Shown here: one piece after another, positions 54,533 through 64,000 of the stretch
Layout of the letters: each line of letters begins with the position of its first letter
Numbering within the stretch: the first letter of the stretch is position 1
Source of the DNA: Facklamia lactis
GTDB lineage: Bacteria > Bacillota > Bacilli > Lactobacillales > Aerococcaceae
DNA length: 64,000 nt
NCBI RefSeq assembly: GCF_015863205.1
Contig: NZ_JACBXQ010000004.1
Coordinates: 62,001 to 126,000, forward strand
Reading direction: 5' to 3'
The notes under the pieces: model-generated
What the model was told of the DNA's origin: nothing
The model's database searches: none
The model's input: only the letters and a program-made list of their open reading frames with translations
Position numbers and translations under genes: made by a program

Positions 54533-55657
54533 TTAAATCATTGATTTTCTAATCGATACTCCAACACCTTTTGGCAACCAAACCCTTAGATTGACCTTGT
54601 GGTTTGCAGTCAACCAGCCAAGACCAGAAATAGCTAAATCTTGATTCTCCTCTAAATTTAAGTCTTTTGGGTAGAGTTCAGGAAAAGTAGGTTGTTGATC
54701 TTTATAAGGTGGACTCAGCAAGCCGCCTTGATGTTTATCATAAAATTCATCTGCCACCTCTAACTTTGTTCGGTGGAGATAGGCTTCATTTGAAAGATAA
54801 AAAGTAAAGGCCGTCTTTTGCCCTGAAACAAAATCAATCCTTGCGACACCTCCAACAAAAAGTGTTTGACCAGAATTCATCTGAAAGGTTCGTGGCTTAA
54901 TCGGCTTACTTGGCAGCAAAACTTTCATTCCCTTCCGGTCAAGAAAGTGAGCCAATTGATTATCCCGAATAATCCCAGGTGTATCAACGATTCCCGTCGT
55001 ATCTGTTAAAGGAATATGAATTAAATCTAAAGTAGTCCCAGGAACATTAGACGTCGTAATAATCTCTTTCTCTCCACCATAATGCTGGATTAACTGATTA
55101 ATTAGAGTGGATTTCCCAACATTAGTCACTCCAACTATATAGACATTTTTATGGCGAACTTCCTGGTCAATCATTTCTATTAGTGGCTCCAAACTATTTC
55201 TTTTATTTGCTGATAATAAGAATATTTCTGCTGGTTTTAAACCCATTTGATACAGAATTTCCTTGAGCCAATGTATGATTTTCGACGGCTTAACTGATTT
55301 TGGTAATAAATCCATTTTATTAGCTACCACTATAAAAGGTTGATTGCCAATGAATCGTGATAATCCTGCGATAATACTACCTTCTACATCAAAGATATCT
55401 ACAACCATGACTACAAACGCTTCATCTTCTGCAATTGTTGAAAGCTTCTCTAAGAATAGATCATCCGATAAGGAAAGATCTCCAATCTCATTATAATTTC
55501 TTAAACGAAAACAACGTTGACAATAAAATTGTCCCTGCTCCAACCCTTTCGTAAAAGCAGTCAAAGGTAAATATCCTAACTTACTGCTATCAGCGGATTG
55601 AATAGGAATTCCACATCCTATACACTGATAAGTTGTTTCATCGATTTCTTGACTCAA
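54533..55657 (-). CDS. yqeH: Ribosome biogenesis GTPase YqeH
   Basis: Circularly permuted GTPase needed for 30S assembly. The N-terminal zinc finger (CIGCGIPIQ ... YCQRCFRL) is followed by G4 NKMDLL and then G1 GVTNVGKST near 180-188, G3 DTPG after it, the permuted order. I start at TTG 55655-55657, 6 bases after GGGGAG, giving 374 residues. Upstream in-frame codons overlap yqeG and are unlike the family. The gene overlaps yqeG by 20 bp. Confidence 0.95.
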   Translation of the reverse strand: MSQEIDETTYQCIGCGIPIQSADSSKLGYLPLTAFTKGLEQGQFYCQRCFRLRNYNEIGDLSLSDDLFLEKLSTIAEDEAFVVMVVDIFDVEGSIIAGLSRFIGNQPFIVVANKMDLLPKSVKPSKIIHWLKEILYQMGLKPAEIFLLSANKRNSLEPLIEMIDQEVRHKNVYIVGVTNVGKSTLINQLIQHYGGEKEIITTSNVPGTTLDLIHIPLTDTTGIVDTPGIIRDNQLAHFLDRKGMKVLLPSKPIKPRTFQMNSGQTLFVGGVARIDFVSGQKTAFTFYLSNEAYLHRTKLEVADEFYDKHQGGLLSPPYKDQQPTFPELYPKDLNLEENQDLAISGLGWLTANHKVNLRVWLPKGVGVSIRKSMI

Positions 55658-56174
55658 TACTTTCTCCCCAATCTGACTTACGGTCAATTCCAATTATTTT
55701 CAAAGCTATTTTTTCAATATTGCGGTTAATGATTGTATAGATACTATCATGTTCAACAATCGGTTTAACCAAGATCACTTTTAATCCCAATCGTTTTGCT
55801 CCTATCACATCCGTCATGATTTGATCTCCTATAACCACAACCTCATCACGTTCTAACTCCATATACTCCATTGCTAACTTGAAATTACGACGAGAAGGCT
55901 TGAATGCTCCTGCTTTATATGGAATATCAAGGGGTTCAACCACTCTCTCTACCCGATGATTATAGTTATTAGATAATATAAAAATTTGAATCCCTGCCTG
56001 TATGAACTCTTGGGCCCAATTTTCTAACTCTTTAGTATGATCCAACTGATCCCATGCAATGAGAGTATTATCAAGATCTACAATCATCCCTTTAATATTA
56101 CGTCTCTTAAGATCTTCAGGATGAATTAAATAAATAGAATTAATGAGATAGGTAGGTGTTAAAAATTTTTTCAT
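55638..56174 (-). CDS. yqeG: YqeG family HAD-type phosphatase
   Basis: A 178-residue HAD hydrolase of the YqeG (IIIA) class. The nucleophile motif VDLDNTL puts Asp33 and the acid Asp35; motif II is ILSNN and motif III-IV GDQIMTDV with the Lys in between (KPSRRNF). It heads the yqeG-yqeH-yhbY-nadD-yqeK-rsfS cluster, downstream of an extended -10 promoter. Substrate unknown. Confidence 0.95.
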   Translation of the reverse strand: MKKFLTPTYLINSIYLIHPEDLKRRNIKGMIVDLDNTLIAWDQLDHTKELENWAQEFIQAGIQIFILSNNYNHRVERVVEPLDIPYKAGAFKPSRRNFKLAMEYMELERDEVVVIGDQIMTDVIGAKRLGLKVILVKPIVEHDSIYTIINRNIEKIALKIIGIDRKSDWGESIESRNR

Positions 56175-56232
56175 CTGCTCTCCTTATTCCTTCTCACTCT
56201 CTAAATGAATGTAAGTGAGTAATCATATTGAT

Positions 56233-56241
56233 ATTATAGCA
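56233..56241 (-). promoter_or_regulatory. Extended -10 promoter of the yqeG cluster
   Basis: Minus strand: TGCTATAAT (TATAAT at 56233-56238 with TG extension); no good -35. The leader holds a small hairpin (CTCACT...AGTGAG) before the AGGAGAGC ribosome site. Confidence 0.6.
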
Positions 56242-56310
56242 TAAGTCTCTTAAACAATAGATGAATAGGAATCAATTTCTTGTAGAATAAAATAAAATTC
56301 TTGACAAAAG

Positions 56311-56338
56311 AAAACACAGCTCCTAAGAACTGTGTTTT
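56311..56338 (-). terminator. Terminator after the YkuJ-like gene
   Basis: AAAACACAG and CTGTGTTTT form a 9-bp stem with a 10-base loop; the minus-strand tail is TTTTCTTTTG. It lies 12 bp after the stop codon. Confidence 0.75.
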
Positions 56339-56349
56339 TTACTTACAAC

Positions 56350-56577
56350 TTAACCTAATAAATCATATATCTCAATTGCTACAAGATCTACATTATCAAA
56401 TCTAAAAACAGTTCCTGTTGCTGACTCTGTCATTTCAAATGCGTCCTCACTAGGCAAATAAACGACTTGACATTTCTCAACACCATCCAGCTCAAAACGA
56501 CGTACTTCCGGTTCATCAGTAGCCTTTGTCATTGTTTCTAGACGCTGTATAATACCTGTTATAACTGAAGCTTTCAT
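56350..56577 (-). CDS. YkuJ family (DUF1797) small protein
   Basis: A 75-residue protein of the YkuJ family. The opening IIQRLETM, central VRRFELDGVEKCQVVYLPSE and the end FDNVDLVAIEIYDLL match this family of unknown function. No signal or membrane segment. The ATG is preceded by a weak GGGGAG. Single gene with its own terminator. Confidence 0.88.
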   Translation of the reverse strand: MKASVITGIIQRLETMTKATDEPEVRRFELDGVEKCQVVYLPSEDAFEMTESATGTVFRFDNVDLVAIEIYDLLG

Positions 56578-56679
56578 TTTAGTACTCCCCTATCTCCATA
56601 CAAAACCAAATGCAAATGTTATACAAGGTATAGTAACAAAATGAGGTGAAATTGCAAGAATAAAGTCTCTATACTGTGA

Positions 56680-57549
56680 CTACCACCATAACTTTATTAG
56701 TGCTTGGGTTCCAGCATCCTCTAAGCCTGCATCAGCAAGCTCTTGATAAAGTTCTAAAGCTAATTTAGTTCCTGGTAAGTCAATTTTATATTCTTGAGCC
56801 GCCTCTAAGGCGATCCCTAAATCTTTTATAAAGTGTTTCACAAAAAAACCAGGGCTGTAATCTTCCTTTAGAATCCGAGGACCATAATTTGATAAAGACC
56901 AATTGTTAGCAGCACCTCCAGAAAGGGTATCAATCACTTTATTAAGATCTAAACCACTGGCTTTAGCATATCGCAAAGTCTCTGTCATTCCTGTCATAGT
57001 TCCAGCAATCATAATTTGATTCGCAGCCTTAGCATGTTGACCCGCCCCAGCACTTCCATGATAAAAAATATTGCTAGCAAAACAGTCTAAAATTGGACGC
57101 ACACTTTCAAGCCCTATGGCTTCCCCCCCAATCATAGCAGTTAAGCGACCTTCACGAGCACCTAGATCCCCTCCTGAGACTGGTGCATCCAGAACGATTA
57201 CTCCCCGTTCTTTTCCTTGCTTAGCTAGCTCAATGGCGAGTGAGGGCCGGCTAGTGGTCAAATCCACAAAAACCTGTCCAGGCTTGCTACCTTCAAAAAG
57301 ACCAGATTGCCCTAAATAAACTTTTTCTACATCTTCTGGATAACCTACAATTGTTAACACATAATCACTTTCAAACGCAAGTTCTTGAGGGGTATCCATC
57401 CATTTGGCGCCTTCTGCAATCAGACTTTCTGCTTTTGATCGTGTACGATTGTAAACATTCAGATGATAGCCAGCTTTTATCAGATGCTTCGCCATTGAAT
57501 GTCCCATTACCCCTAGACCTATAAAGCCCACACTTATATTTTCAGACAT
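56680..57549 (-). CDS. NAD(P)-dependent beta-hydroxyacid dehydrogenase
   Basis: A 289-residue oxidoreductase of the 3-hydroxyisobutyrate / tartronate-semialdehyde reductase family. The Rossmann motif FIGLGVMGHSMAKHL is at 9-23, the substrate motif DAPVSGGDLGA near 121-131, and the catalytic Lys lies in GAGQHAKAANQ near 171. The exact hydroxyacid is unknown. Its ATG overlaps the glycosyltransferase stop (TAATG), so both are translated together, though the functional link is unclear. Confidence 0.93.
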   Translation of the reverse strand: MSENISVGFIGLGVMGHSMAKHLIKAGYHLNVYNRTRSKAESLIAEGAKWMDTPQELAFESDYVLTIVGYPEDVEKVYLGQSGLFEGSKPGQVFVDLTTSRPSLAIELAKQGKERGVIVLDAPVSGGDLGAREGRLTAMIGGEAIGLESVRPILDCFASNIFYHGSAGAGQHAKAANQIMIAGTMTGMTETLRYAKASGLDLNKVIDTLSGGAANNWSLSNYGPRILKEDYSPGFFVKHFIKDLGIALEAAQEYKIDLPGTKLALELYQELADAGLEDAGTQALIKLWW

Positions 57550-58760
57550 TATTCTTTCACTCCAATCATTATTTCTCTAATAATCTTCTTCATTCGTAAG
57601 AAAACCCCATCAAATAATCTTCGGTCATAGCCTGAGAATTCTTCAATCGTTTGATAATAATAAGACTCTACATCATCTGCAAATTTTTCAGAAGAAATTG
57701 CATATAAATTATCAGTATCAATTTCTCCAATTCGACCACTCTCTTGATCCTTCATAAAATCTCGACAAGCATCGATTAGAGGATAGTCATCATTAAATAA
57801 GACTCCAAAGCTTTTTTGGCACATAATCGTTTCTAAATAGTCATTACGTTTAGCAATAATTGGGCACCGATTAACAATTGCTTCAAGGTAAGTTAACCCT
57901 TGAGACTCTGATTCGCTTGCATTTAAATATAAATCTGCTAATTGATAATATTGACTCACCTTCTCATGTTCAACAAATCCAACAAAATCTATCTCTAACT
58001 GATGACGCGCATTATATAATTCTAACTCTTCTCGTTCTGGCCCATCCCCCGCTACAATCAAACGTAATTTGGGATCTCGTTTCTTAAGTTCAGCATAAGA
58101 TTGAACCACTTCAATCAAATTTTTTTCTTTTGACAGCCGAGACAAGGATAACAATACTTTCTCATCAGGTTGAATTTTCAATTGCTCTCTTAGAGAATCA
58201 CTTTTTTCTGGCTGATACGGCGGAATCTTAACTCCTGTTGAAATTACACGGATAGGCACTGTAATTCCATAATTTTCCAAAGTTTCTTTAGTCAATTGAC
58301 TAGGAGCAATGATACCATTACTTAAATTACAATAATACCTCGAAATCATGCGGACATGCTTAGCCTGAACTAACAATCCATCTAAGATATAATGCGTATA
58401 ATTTTCATACATTGTATGGTACGTATGAATATTGGGGATCTTCAAACGATTAGCGACATACTTACCAGCCAGCCCCATTGAAAATTCAGTGTGAGTGTGA
58501 ATAATATCCAAGTCCATGGATCGAGCAATTTTTAAACAGCGGTCAAATCCTTTATAAGCAATTCTACGATCAGAAAAGCTTAAAAAAGGAATACTTGAGA
58601 CCCTTACAACATCTGCTTCAGCACGCGCATTAGGATCCGTTGTGGTAAAAATAATAACCTCATGCCCTTTAGCTCTTAGTTCTTCAGTCAAAACTTTAAT
58701 GGACGTTGAAACTCCACTTAATTGGGGAAAATATGTATCCGTAAACATTCCTATTCTCAT
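57549..58760 (-). CDS. GT4 glycosyltransferase, diacylglycerol-glucosyltransferase-like
   Basis: A 403-residue GT-B glycosyltransferase of family 4. The N-terminal loop FTDTYFPQLSGVSTS, central IPNIHTYHTMYENYTHYI, VAGDGPEREEL and ASESESQGLTYLEAI (the ExxxxxxxE donor motif) match enzymes adding glucose to diacylglycerol for glycolipid and lipoteichoic acid anchors. It is probably membrane-associated without a membrane segment. A second glycosyltransferase that often accompanies it is absent. ATG start. Confidence 0.88.
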   Translation of the reverse strand: MRIGMFTDTYFPQLSGVSTSIKVLTEELRAKGHEVIIFTTTDPNARAEADVVRVSSIPFLSFSDRRIAYKGFDRCLKIARSMDLDIIHTHTEFSMGLAGKYVANRLKIPNIHTYHTMYENYTHYILDGLLVQAKHVRMISRYYCNLSNGIIAPSQLTKETLENYGITVPIRVISTGVKIPPYQPEKSDSLREQLKIQPDEKVLLSLSRLSKEKNLIEVVQSYAELKKRDPKLRLIVAGDGPEREELELYNARHQLEIDFVGFVEHEKVSQYYQLADLYLNASESESQGLTYLEAIVNRCPIIAKRNDYLETIMCQKSFGVLFNDDYPLIDACRDFMKDQESGRIGEIDTDNLYAISSEKFADDVESYYYQTIEEFSGYDRRLFDGVFLRMKKIIREIMIGVKE

Positions 58761-58868
58761 AAATACACTCTTTTCTATTGATGATCAGTCATGCATTCAC
58801 TTCTAATTATAAATAAAATTTTTAGGCTTGCCACCCTAATTTTACGGATAATTCATCACAATAAAAGA

Positions 58869-58905
58869 GGCTTTAGTCCTAAAGTATTTCTCCAGGACTA
58901 AAGCC
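58869..58905 (-). terminator. Terminator after ptsI
   Basis: GGCTTTAGTCCT and its exact complement form a 12-bp stem with a 13-base loop; the minus strand continues CTCTTTTATT. It lies 8 bp after the ptsI stop codon. Confidence 0.8.
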
Positions 58906-58913
58906 AAAATCTT

Positions 58914-60638
58914 TTATCTACTAATATATTCATTCACCAAATCGACTACCTGACTTGAATTAGCACATTCAGTAGTAGCTCTATCAGCTAATTCTTTCAT
59001 TGCTTTAGTATCTAATTCTGAAATTAATTTTCGGGTTTTCAAAATGCTAGAAGCAGACATTGAGAATTCATCCAATCCTATACCTAACAATAACGGTACA
59101 GCTGTTTGATCCCCAGCCATTTCACCACACATCCCTGCCCATTTACCTTCTTTATGAGCGGATTCAACCACAAATTTTACTAAGCGCAAAATGGATGGAT
59201 GATACGGCTGATACAAATAAGATACTTTTTCGTTCATTCGATCTGCTGCCATCGTGTATTGAATTAAATCATTCGTTCCTATTGAGAAAAAGTCGACTTC
59301 TTTTGCTAACTGATCAGCATTTATTGCAGCTGCTGGAATTTCAATCATAATTCCTACCTGAATATCATCTGCCACATCTTGACCATCTGACAAAAGATCT
59401 TTCTTTACTTCTTCAAAAATTGATTTAGCTTGTTGAAATTCCTCAAGCGTTGCAATCATCGGAAACATGATTCTCAATTTTCCATGAATAGAAGCCCGTA
59501 ATAAGGCACGTAATTGAGTCTTAAACATTTCAATCTGATCTAAAGAAACCCTTATTGCCCGGTAACCTAAGAAAGGGTTCATCTCTTCAGGTAATTGTAA
59601 ATAAGGAAGATGTTTATCTCCACCGATATCCATCGTTCTTACCACGACACCTTTATTCTCCATCGCCATCAATACTTCTTTATAAGCTTGATATTGATCT
59701 TCTTCCGTTGGAAAATCACTTGCATCCATATAAAGGAACTCTGTTCGATATAAGCCGATGCCGTCTGCTCCATTTGCTAGAGCGCCTTTAACATCTTTAG
59801 GCGTTCCAATATTAGCCGCTAACTCTATTTCTACTCCATCTTTAGAAACGGATGAAGAATCGATTAACTGTTCAAGATCCTTACGATAAGTTTGATAGTC
59901 TTTTAACTTTTGACGATACTCGGCTAATTCTTCTGCTGTTGGTTCAAGGATAATAATGCCTTCTATTGCATCGACAATTATCATCTGTCCATTCTCAACA
60001 TTCTGAGTAATCGAATCCGTTCCAACAATCGCTGGAATTTCAAGAGAACGCGCCATAATAGCAGAGTGAGACGTTCTCCCACCAATATTCGTTACAAAGG
60101 CTTTCACATAATCCCTATTCAATTGAGCTGTATCACTCGGTGTTAAATCACGAGCCACTAAAATAACTTCTTCATCAATGGTTGAAGGACTAGCTAATGT
60201 AACTCCGAGCAAAGCTGCCAGTATTCGCTGAGATACATCCCGAATATCTGATGCTCTTTCCTGCATATATGGATTATCTTCCATCGCTTCAAACATACCA
60301 ACAAACATATCAGACACTTGAGTTAGTGCTGCTTCTGCATTGAATTTTTCTTCTTGAATTACTTGATTAATTTGGGCTAGAAATTCTGGATCCGATAAAA
60401 CCAATAAATGTGCATCAAAAACTTGCGCCTCTGCCTCACCCAGTTGAACAAGAGCCACTTGGCGAATTTTTTCAATTTCGCCTTTTGCTTGTTCAACTGC
60501 AGCTGACAAACGCGCTTGTTCATGATCAGTGTCCGTAACAGACACTTTTTCGAAAGATAGGTCTGGATCCACTAATAAATATACGGGTGCTATCGCAATC
60601 CCATCACTAGCCGCAATGCCAGTTAATTTATCAGTCAT
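58914..60638 (-). CDS. ptsI: PTS enzyme I
   Basis: Phosphoenolpyruvate-protein phosphotransferase, first enzyme of PTS sugar uptake; passes phosphate from PEP to HPr. In 574 residues the HPr-binding helical domain comes first, the active His191 is in [10 protein letters not shown], and the PEP-binding barrel has [11 protein letters not shown] and the late [10 protein letters not shown] with its catalytic Cys. Its ATG overlaps the ptsH stop (TAATG). Confidence 0.98.
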   Translation of the reverse strand: MTDKLTGIAASDGIAIAPVYLLVDPDLSFEKVSVTDTDHEQARLSAAVEQAKGEIEKIRQVALVQLGEAEAQVFDAHLLVLSDPEFLAQINQVIQEEKFNAEAALTQVSDMFVGMFEAMEDNPYMQERASDIRDVSQRILAALLGVTLASPSTIDEEVILVARDLTPSDTAQLNRDYVKAFVTNIGGRTSHSAIMARSLEIPAIVGTDSITQNVENGQMIIVDAIEGIIILEPTAEELAEYRQKLKDYQTYRKDLEQLIDSSSVSKDGVEIELAANIGTPKDVKGALANGADGIGLYRTEFLYMDASDFPTEEDQYQAYKEVLMAMENKGVVVRTMDIGGDKHLPYLQLPEEMNPFLGYRAIRVSLDQIEMFKTQLRALLRASIHGKLRIMFPMIATLEEFQQAKSIFEEVKKDLLSDGQDVADDIQVGIMIEIPAAAINADQLAKEVDFFSIGTNDLIQYTMAADRMNEKVSYLYQPYHPSILRLVKFVVESAHKEGKWAGMCGEMAGDQTAVPLLLGIGLDEFSMSASSILKTRKLISELDTKAMKELADRATTECANSSQVVDLVNEYISR

Positions 60639-60904
60639 TATTCAGATAACCCCTCATTTTTCATTGTCTCTTTAACAGCTTCAATCGCTTCTTTTTCATC
60701 GGCGCCTTCAGCAGTGATCGTCACATCCGCTCCTTGGCCTACACCCAGTGACATCACACCCATAATCGATTTAAGATTAACAGATTTACCTTTGTATTCT
60801 AAATTGATTTCTGATGAAAATTTGCTAGCTGACTGAACTAATAAAGTTGCAGGGCGAGCATGAATACCTGTTTCTGCAATAATTCGAAAATCTTTTTTCT
60901 CCAT
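60638..60904 (-). CDS. ptsH: PTS phosphocarrier protein HPr
   Basis: An 88-residue phosphocarrier. His15 ([10 protein letters not shown]) accepts phosphate from enzyme I; Ser46 ([11 protein letters not shown]) is the HPr kinase site, so P-Ser-HPr can act as CcpA co-repressor, fitting the cre sites in this window. ATG after AAGGAGACG. First gene of ptsHI. Confidence 0.98.
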   Translation of the reverse strand: MEKKDFRIIAETGIHARPATLLVQSASKFSSEINLEYKGKSVNLKSIMGVMSLGVGQGADVTITAEGADEKEAIEAVKETMKNEGLSE

Positions 60905-61014
60905 AATGTATCGTCTCCTTATTTAACATTCTCTTTGAGTCTTGAGTGACCCATAACTCAAATAAAATAGCTCTTGACTCACTGATTGGTAAGCCATATT
61001 AAACGCTATCATCA

Positions 61015-61043
61015 TTATACACAAAAAAACTAATGAATGCGAT
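61015..61043 (-). promoter_or_regulatory. Predicted ptsHI promoter
   Basis: Minus strand: TATAAT (61015-61020) with TCGCAT (61038-61043) 17 bases upstream, about 110 bp before ptsH. Confidence 0.6.
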
Positions 61044-61193
61044 ACAAAACGTCCTATCCTTTTTGAACTTAAAATTCATCGTTAGGATTTTTCTTAATAG
61101 TTTTGGGTTTCATTTTGTTCAAGCACTCAAACCATTGCCTTATCTTCTCTACCGTTTCAAAATGTTTTATTTCGCACCCCAAAGTTTTCTTAC

Positions 61194-61217
61194 CTTAACC
61201 TTTCATGAAAAGGTTAA
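61194..61217 (-). terminator. Weak hairpin downstream of prfC
   Basis: CTTAACCTTT pairs with AAAGGTTAAG around a short loop, 11 bp after the prfC stop codon. The minus strand continues with GTAAGAAAAC and no T-tract, so it may protect the 3' end rather than terminate. Confidence 0.4.
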
Positions 61218-61227
61218 GACTTTACAA

Positions 61228-62805
61228 TTACATCAATTGCATTAATTCTATTTCAGGATGTTTATCTTTGAACCAATTTTCTGCAAACTGATTTTCAAAC
61301 AAAAAGACCGGATTGTCAAAGCGATCTTTTGCTAAAAGATTACGACTAGAGGACATTTTAGGATCTAAATCTTTCTCATCAATCCATCTCGCAATTTTTG
61401 ATCCCATCGGTGTCATTTCAACTTCTGCATTATATTCATGTAACAAACGATATTGAAAAACCTCAAATTGTAATTGTCCTACCGCTCCAATAATATACTC
61501 TTCAGTATGGAATGTTTTATATAACTGGATGGCTCCTTCTTGAACTAACTGTTGAATTCCCTTATGGAAAGATTTCTGCTTCATAATATTTTTAGGCGCT
61601 ACCTTCATAAATAATTCAGGTGTAAACTGCGGCAGTTCTGGAAACTGCACCTTACGATTCCCATCATAAATCGTATCCCCTATTTGAAAATTACCCGTAT
61701 CATATAATCCGATTATATCTCCAGGATAAGCATCTTGAACTTCTTCACGAGCATCCGCTAAAAATTGAGTCGTATGAGCCATTCTAATCGTTTTACCTGT
61801 TCGATTCAAAACGACATTCATTCCTTTTACAAATCTTCCTGAAACAATTCGAACAAAAGCGATGCGATCACGATGGGCAGGATTCATGTTGGCTTGAATC
61901 TTAAAAATAAACCCTGTAAATTGTTCATCGACTGGGTCAATTTTAGTATTATCTACCGTAACAACAGTAGAGGGTGCAGGAGCTAGATCCACAAATGCAT
62001 CTAGAAAAGTTTGAACGCCAAACCCTGTCAAGGCTGATCCAAAGAAAACAGGAGTCAATTTCCCTGAATTAATAGCTTCTCGGTCAAACTCATTTCCAGC
62101 TTCATGTAATAACTGAGCATCTTCAATCGCTTGAGTATAAATCGAAGATTCTTTGAATTCATGATTTCCATTCGCTTGACCTTCTTGATCTAGCGGAATA
62201 AAAAGATCCTCTTCTTCACTCTTGCGAATCTCTACACGCTGATTATAGAGATCATATAATCCTAATAAAGTTTTCCCCATGCCCATTGGCCAATTCATCG
62301 GGTAGGCATCAATCCCTAGAACTTCTTCTAATTCTGCAACAAGATCTAATGGTTCTCGTCCGTCGCGGTCTAATTTATTCATAAAGGTAAAAATTGGAAT
62401 CCCTCTGCGACTCACTACTTCAAATAATTTTTTGGTTTGAGGCTCTATCCCTTTTCCGGTATCCACTACCATCACAGCCGCATCAACAGCCATCAAAGTA
62501 CGGTAAGTATCCTCAGAAAAGTCCTCGTGCCCAGGCGTATCTAAAATATTAACTTGAAAACCATCATAATCCACTTGCATGACTGAAGAGGTTACCGAAA
62601 TTCCCCTTTGCTTCTCGATCTCCATCCAATCAGATTTAGCAAACTTATTAGATTTCTTCCCTTTCGCCTTTACCGTCCCTGCTTCTCGTATTGCTCCTGA
62701 AAAAAGCAATAGCTGCTCTGTAATAGTCGTCTTACCAGCATCCGGATGCGAAATGATCGCAAAAGTTCGTCTTCTCTTTACTTCTTCTTCTATCTTCTTA
62801 TCCAT
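61228..62805 (-). CDS. prfC: Peptide chain release factor 3
   Basis: GTPase that recycles RF1 and RF2 after termination. In 525 residues: G1 SHPDAGKTT (19-27), G2 GISVTSS, G3 DTPGHEDF, G4 NKLDRD, then domain 2 with [14 protein letters not shown] and a C-terminal domain containing [19 protein letters not shown]. The ATG follows AAGGAG. Apparently a single gene. Confidence 0.97.
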   Translation of the reverse strand: MDKKIEEEVKRRRTFAIISHPDAGKTTITEQLLLFSGAIREAGTVKAKGKKSNKFAKSDWMEIEKQRGISVTSSVMQVDYDGFQVNILDTPGHEDFSEDTYRTLMAVDAAVMVVDTGKGIEPQTKKLFEVVSRRGIPIFTFMNKLDRDGREPLDLVAELEEVLGIDAYPMNWPMGMGKTLLGLYDLYNQRVEIRKSEEEDLFIPLDQEGQANGNHEFKESSIYTQAIEDAQLLHEAGNEFDREAINSGKLTPVFFGSALTGFGVQTFLDAFVDLAPAPSTVVTVDNTKIDPVDEQFTGFIFKIQANMNPAHRDRIAFVRIVSGRFVKGMNVVLNRTGKTIRMAHTTQFLADAREEVQDAYPGDIIGLYDTGNFQIGDTIYDGNRKVQFPELPQFTPELFMKVAPKNIMKQKSFHKGIQQLVQEGAIQLYKTFHTEEYIIGAVGQLQFEVFQYRLLHEYNAEVEMTPMGSKIARWIDEKDLDPKMSSSRNLLAKDRFDNPVFLFENQFAENWFKDKHPEIELMQLM

Positions 62806-62842
62806 CTTTAACTCCTTTTGCTTTGAAATAAATAAGACAAAT

Positions 62843-62868
62843 GAACGAAAGCTAAATAGCTTTCGTTC
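62843..62868 (-). terminator. Hairpin after the DivIVA-like gene
   Basis: GAACGAAAGCTA and its complement form a 12-bp stem with a 2-base centre, 15 bp after the stop codon. The tail (ATTTGTC) is only weakly T-rich. Confidence 0.6.
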
Positions 62869-62883
62869 TTCATCAATTATTCG

Positions 62884-63546
62884 CTATCCTTGAGCCCGTT
62901 TAAAGTCAACCAACTTATCATCTTTAACTTTTGCACCAGACTCATTTTGAATCACTTCTTGAATAAGACGTTGCAATTCTTGTTTTTCTTCTTCTGATAA
63001 TTGATTCTCTGGCCCCATTGATTTAGCTTTAGCCTGTTCGACCTCAAGATCTTTATCTTTTTCATAGTGATCGACTTGATCCATGAATCGATTTACTTGC
63101 TTACTCGGAAAAACAGACTCAAAGTTTGTCTGAGAAATAAACTCCTCATATTCTTGAACCATGCCTAACATTTGATTCTGCATCTTGACAAACCGCTCTT
63201 TCAAATCAACACCTGTTGTCACTAGTTCACGGCTATATTGGCTCAAATTCTCTTTATATTGAGCTACTTGTTCATTCGTTCGAGCTAAGATCTTCTCAGC
63301 TTCTTCTTCTGAATCAGAGATAATTTCATTTCCCGTCTTACGCGCATCCACTAATCCATCTTTCAAAGCTGATTCAATACTTTGATAATAATGTAATTTT
63401 TCTTCCATCGCTTGAAGTTTTTGCTCTAAAGTATTTTGTTTAGACTCAAGCTCTTTTATTTGTTGGTCTTTGTATTCTACTAATTGATTAACTTGCTTAC
63501 GGTTATAACCAAAAATGTTAACAGACACTTCACTGATTCTCTCCAT
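62884..63546 (-). CDS. DivIVA-domain coiled-coil protein
   Basis: A 220-residue cytoplasmic protein. The N-terminal DivIVA/GpsB-like segment (ISEVSVNIFGYNRKQVNQLVEY, about 4-26) is followed by a long coiled coil (DQQIKELESKQNTLEQKLQ, to about 150) and a Lys/Glu-rich tail. It probably binds curved membrane or division proteins. It lacks the usual ylm/sep neighbours, so it is likely an additional paralogue rather than the main divIVA. ATG after GAGGTGAT. Confidence 0.82.
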   Translation of the reverse strand: MERISEVSVNIFGYNRKQVNQLVEYKDQQIKELESKQNTLEQKLQAMEEKLHYYQSIESALKDGLVDARKTGNEIISDSEEEAEKILARTNEQVAQYKENLSQYSRELVTTGVDLKERFVKMQNQMLGMVQEYEEFISQTNFESVFPSKQVNRFMDQVDHYEKDKDLEVEQAKAKSMGPENQLSEEEKQELQRLIQEVIQNESGAKVKDDKLVDFKRAQG

Positions 63547-63627
63547 AAGATCACCTCTACTTTCTTACACATCAATTAATCTTACCAAAAATTAATGCGT
63601 TTGAATAGTATCTCCTTCAAGAATCAT

Positions 63628-64000
63628 TTACTTCATTGGCGTCTCTAAATAAGTTTCAATCAAATCCTTAGTAGCAATAACTGAAGTGATATGAGTTCGT
63701 TCATAAGCATGGCTTGCATCAATCCCCGCACCAAATAGTCCATGACGAACATCCGCTCCAGCACGCATAGCAGCCGAAGCATCACTTCCATAGTAAGGAT
63801 AAATATCCACCTTATAAGGAATATTTTTTTCTTCACATAAAGTCACTAATAAATTACGTAATCCTAAATGATATGGACCCGAAGCATCTTTAGCACAGAT
63901 TGATACTGTATATTCATCCGATGTCTGGTCATCTCCTAAAGCTCCCATATCAACCGCAATATATTCTTCTACTTCATCTGCTATATTAGAATTTCCTCCA
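63628..64000 (-). CDS. M42 family metallopeptidase, 5' end beyond window
   Basis: C-terminal 123 residues of an M42 (glutamyl aminopeptidase/FrvX-like) cobalt- or zinc-dependent aminopeptidase; the start lies outside the window. Visible are EEYIAVDMGALGDDQTSDEYTV, the SGPYH segment, YPYYGSDASAA with a metal-binding Asp region, and GAGIDASHAYERTH with a metal-ligand His. The family forms large tetrahedral peptidases that trim peptides in the cytoplasm. Stop codon at 63628. Confidence 0.93.
   Translation of the reverse strand, partial: GGNSNIADEVEEYIAVDMGALGDDQTSDEYTVSICAKDASGPYHLGLRNLLVTLCEEKNIPYKVDIYPYYGSDASAAMRAGADVRHGLFGAGIDASHAYERTHITSVIATKDLIETYLETPMK

Larger units (their letters stand above)
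60905..61227. other. Intergenic between prfC and ptsH
   Basis: 323 bp with the ptsH promoter (61015-61043) and a hairpin near the prfC end (61194-61217). A 70-codon plus-strand frame here (61033-61245) lacks a ribosome site and runs into prfC; I do not call it. Confidence 0.6.

Noticed and set aside
61033-61245. 70-codon plus-strand frame between ptsH and prfC
   Set aside because: No ribosome site, it overlaps the prfC end and the ptsH promoter, and the protein has no recognisable features.

Overview
The window is AT-rich chromosomal DNA of a low-GC Gram-positive bacterium, most likely of the order Lactobacillales. Reasons: Shine-Dalgarno-driven genes with many TTG/GTG starts, a gap-pgk-tpiA-gpmI-eno operon behind the repressor gene cggR, a clpP promoter carrying a CtsR operator, class 1A (fumarate-type) dihydroorotate dehydrogenase, HPr with both His15 and Ser46, and the yqeG-yqeH-yhbY-nadD-yqeK-rsfS ribosome/NAD cluster. 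An Aerococcaceae or Carnobacteriaceae member would fit, but I cannot fix the genus. I see no rRNA, tRNA, CRISPR array, prophage or insertion sequence.

Layout. 1-8044: minus-strand core genes (rnr, carboxylesterase, secG, rlmN) and a pyrD-pyrB-pyrC operon behind a long leader with an intrinsic attenuator. 8136-11470: plus-strand mnmH (tRNA 2-selenouridine synthase), an exported protein and an FAD oxidoreductase of the type found fused to SelD. 11518-25696: accessory single genes, including an acidic exported protein, a short-chain dehydrogenase lacking its catalytic Lys, cyanophycin synthetase, aldehyde dehydrogenase, 3-hydroxyacyl-CoA dehydrogenase, a cupin, an HrtAB-like ABC transporter, a GNAT enzyme, a YeiH exporter with a divergent LysR regulator, and a CPBP protease. 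25867-28227: pcp with the DUF979/DUF969 membrane pair. 28472-31659: a compact operon of LytTR response regulator, GHKL kinase, YhfC-type membrane protease and small lipoprotein. 31956-34455: a divergent M20 hydrolase/permease pair around a perfect 43-bp palindrome. 34554-38419: a secreted double rhodanese, a DUF6176-like protein and an RHH regulator/ABC exporter pair. 38720-46547: glycolytic operon and clpP. 46645-49555: an exported protein and a large secreted purple-acid-phosphatase-like enzyme behind a five-repeat Pho-box array. 49685-56577: rpmF and the ribosome-assembly/NAD cluster. 56680-64000: a beta-hydroxyacid dehydrogenase, a glycosyltransferase, ptsHI, prfC, a DivIVA-like protein and the end of an M42 peptidase.

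How the genes connect. Most core genes are ordinary. The most interesting signals are regulatory or contextual: (i) the Pho-box array in front of the secreted phosphatase; (ii) the palindrome overlapping both divergent -35 boxes of the M20 hydrolase and permease; (iii) the kinase/regulator/protease/lipoprotein operon, which could be a lipoprotein-derived peptide signalling system; (iv) a pyr leader with two overlapping short reading frames running into the terminator, recalling enterobacterial pyrBI attenuation rather than PyrR control; (v) two selenium-linked genes without selD in view.

All family assignments rest on motifs and recalled homology; no database search was run.
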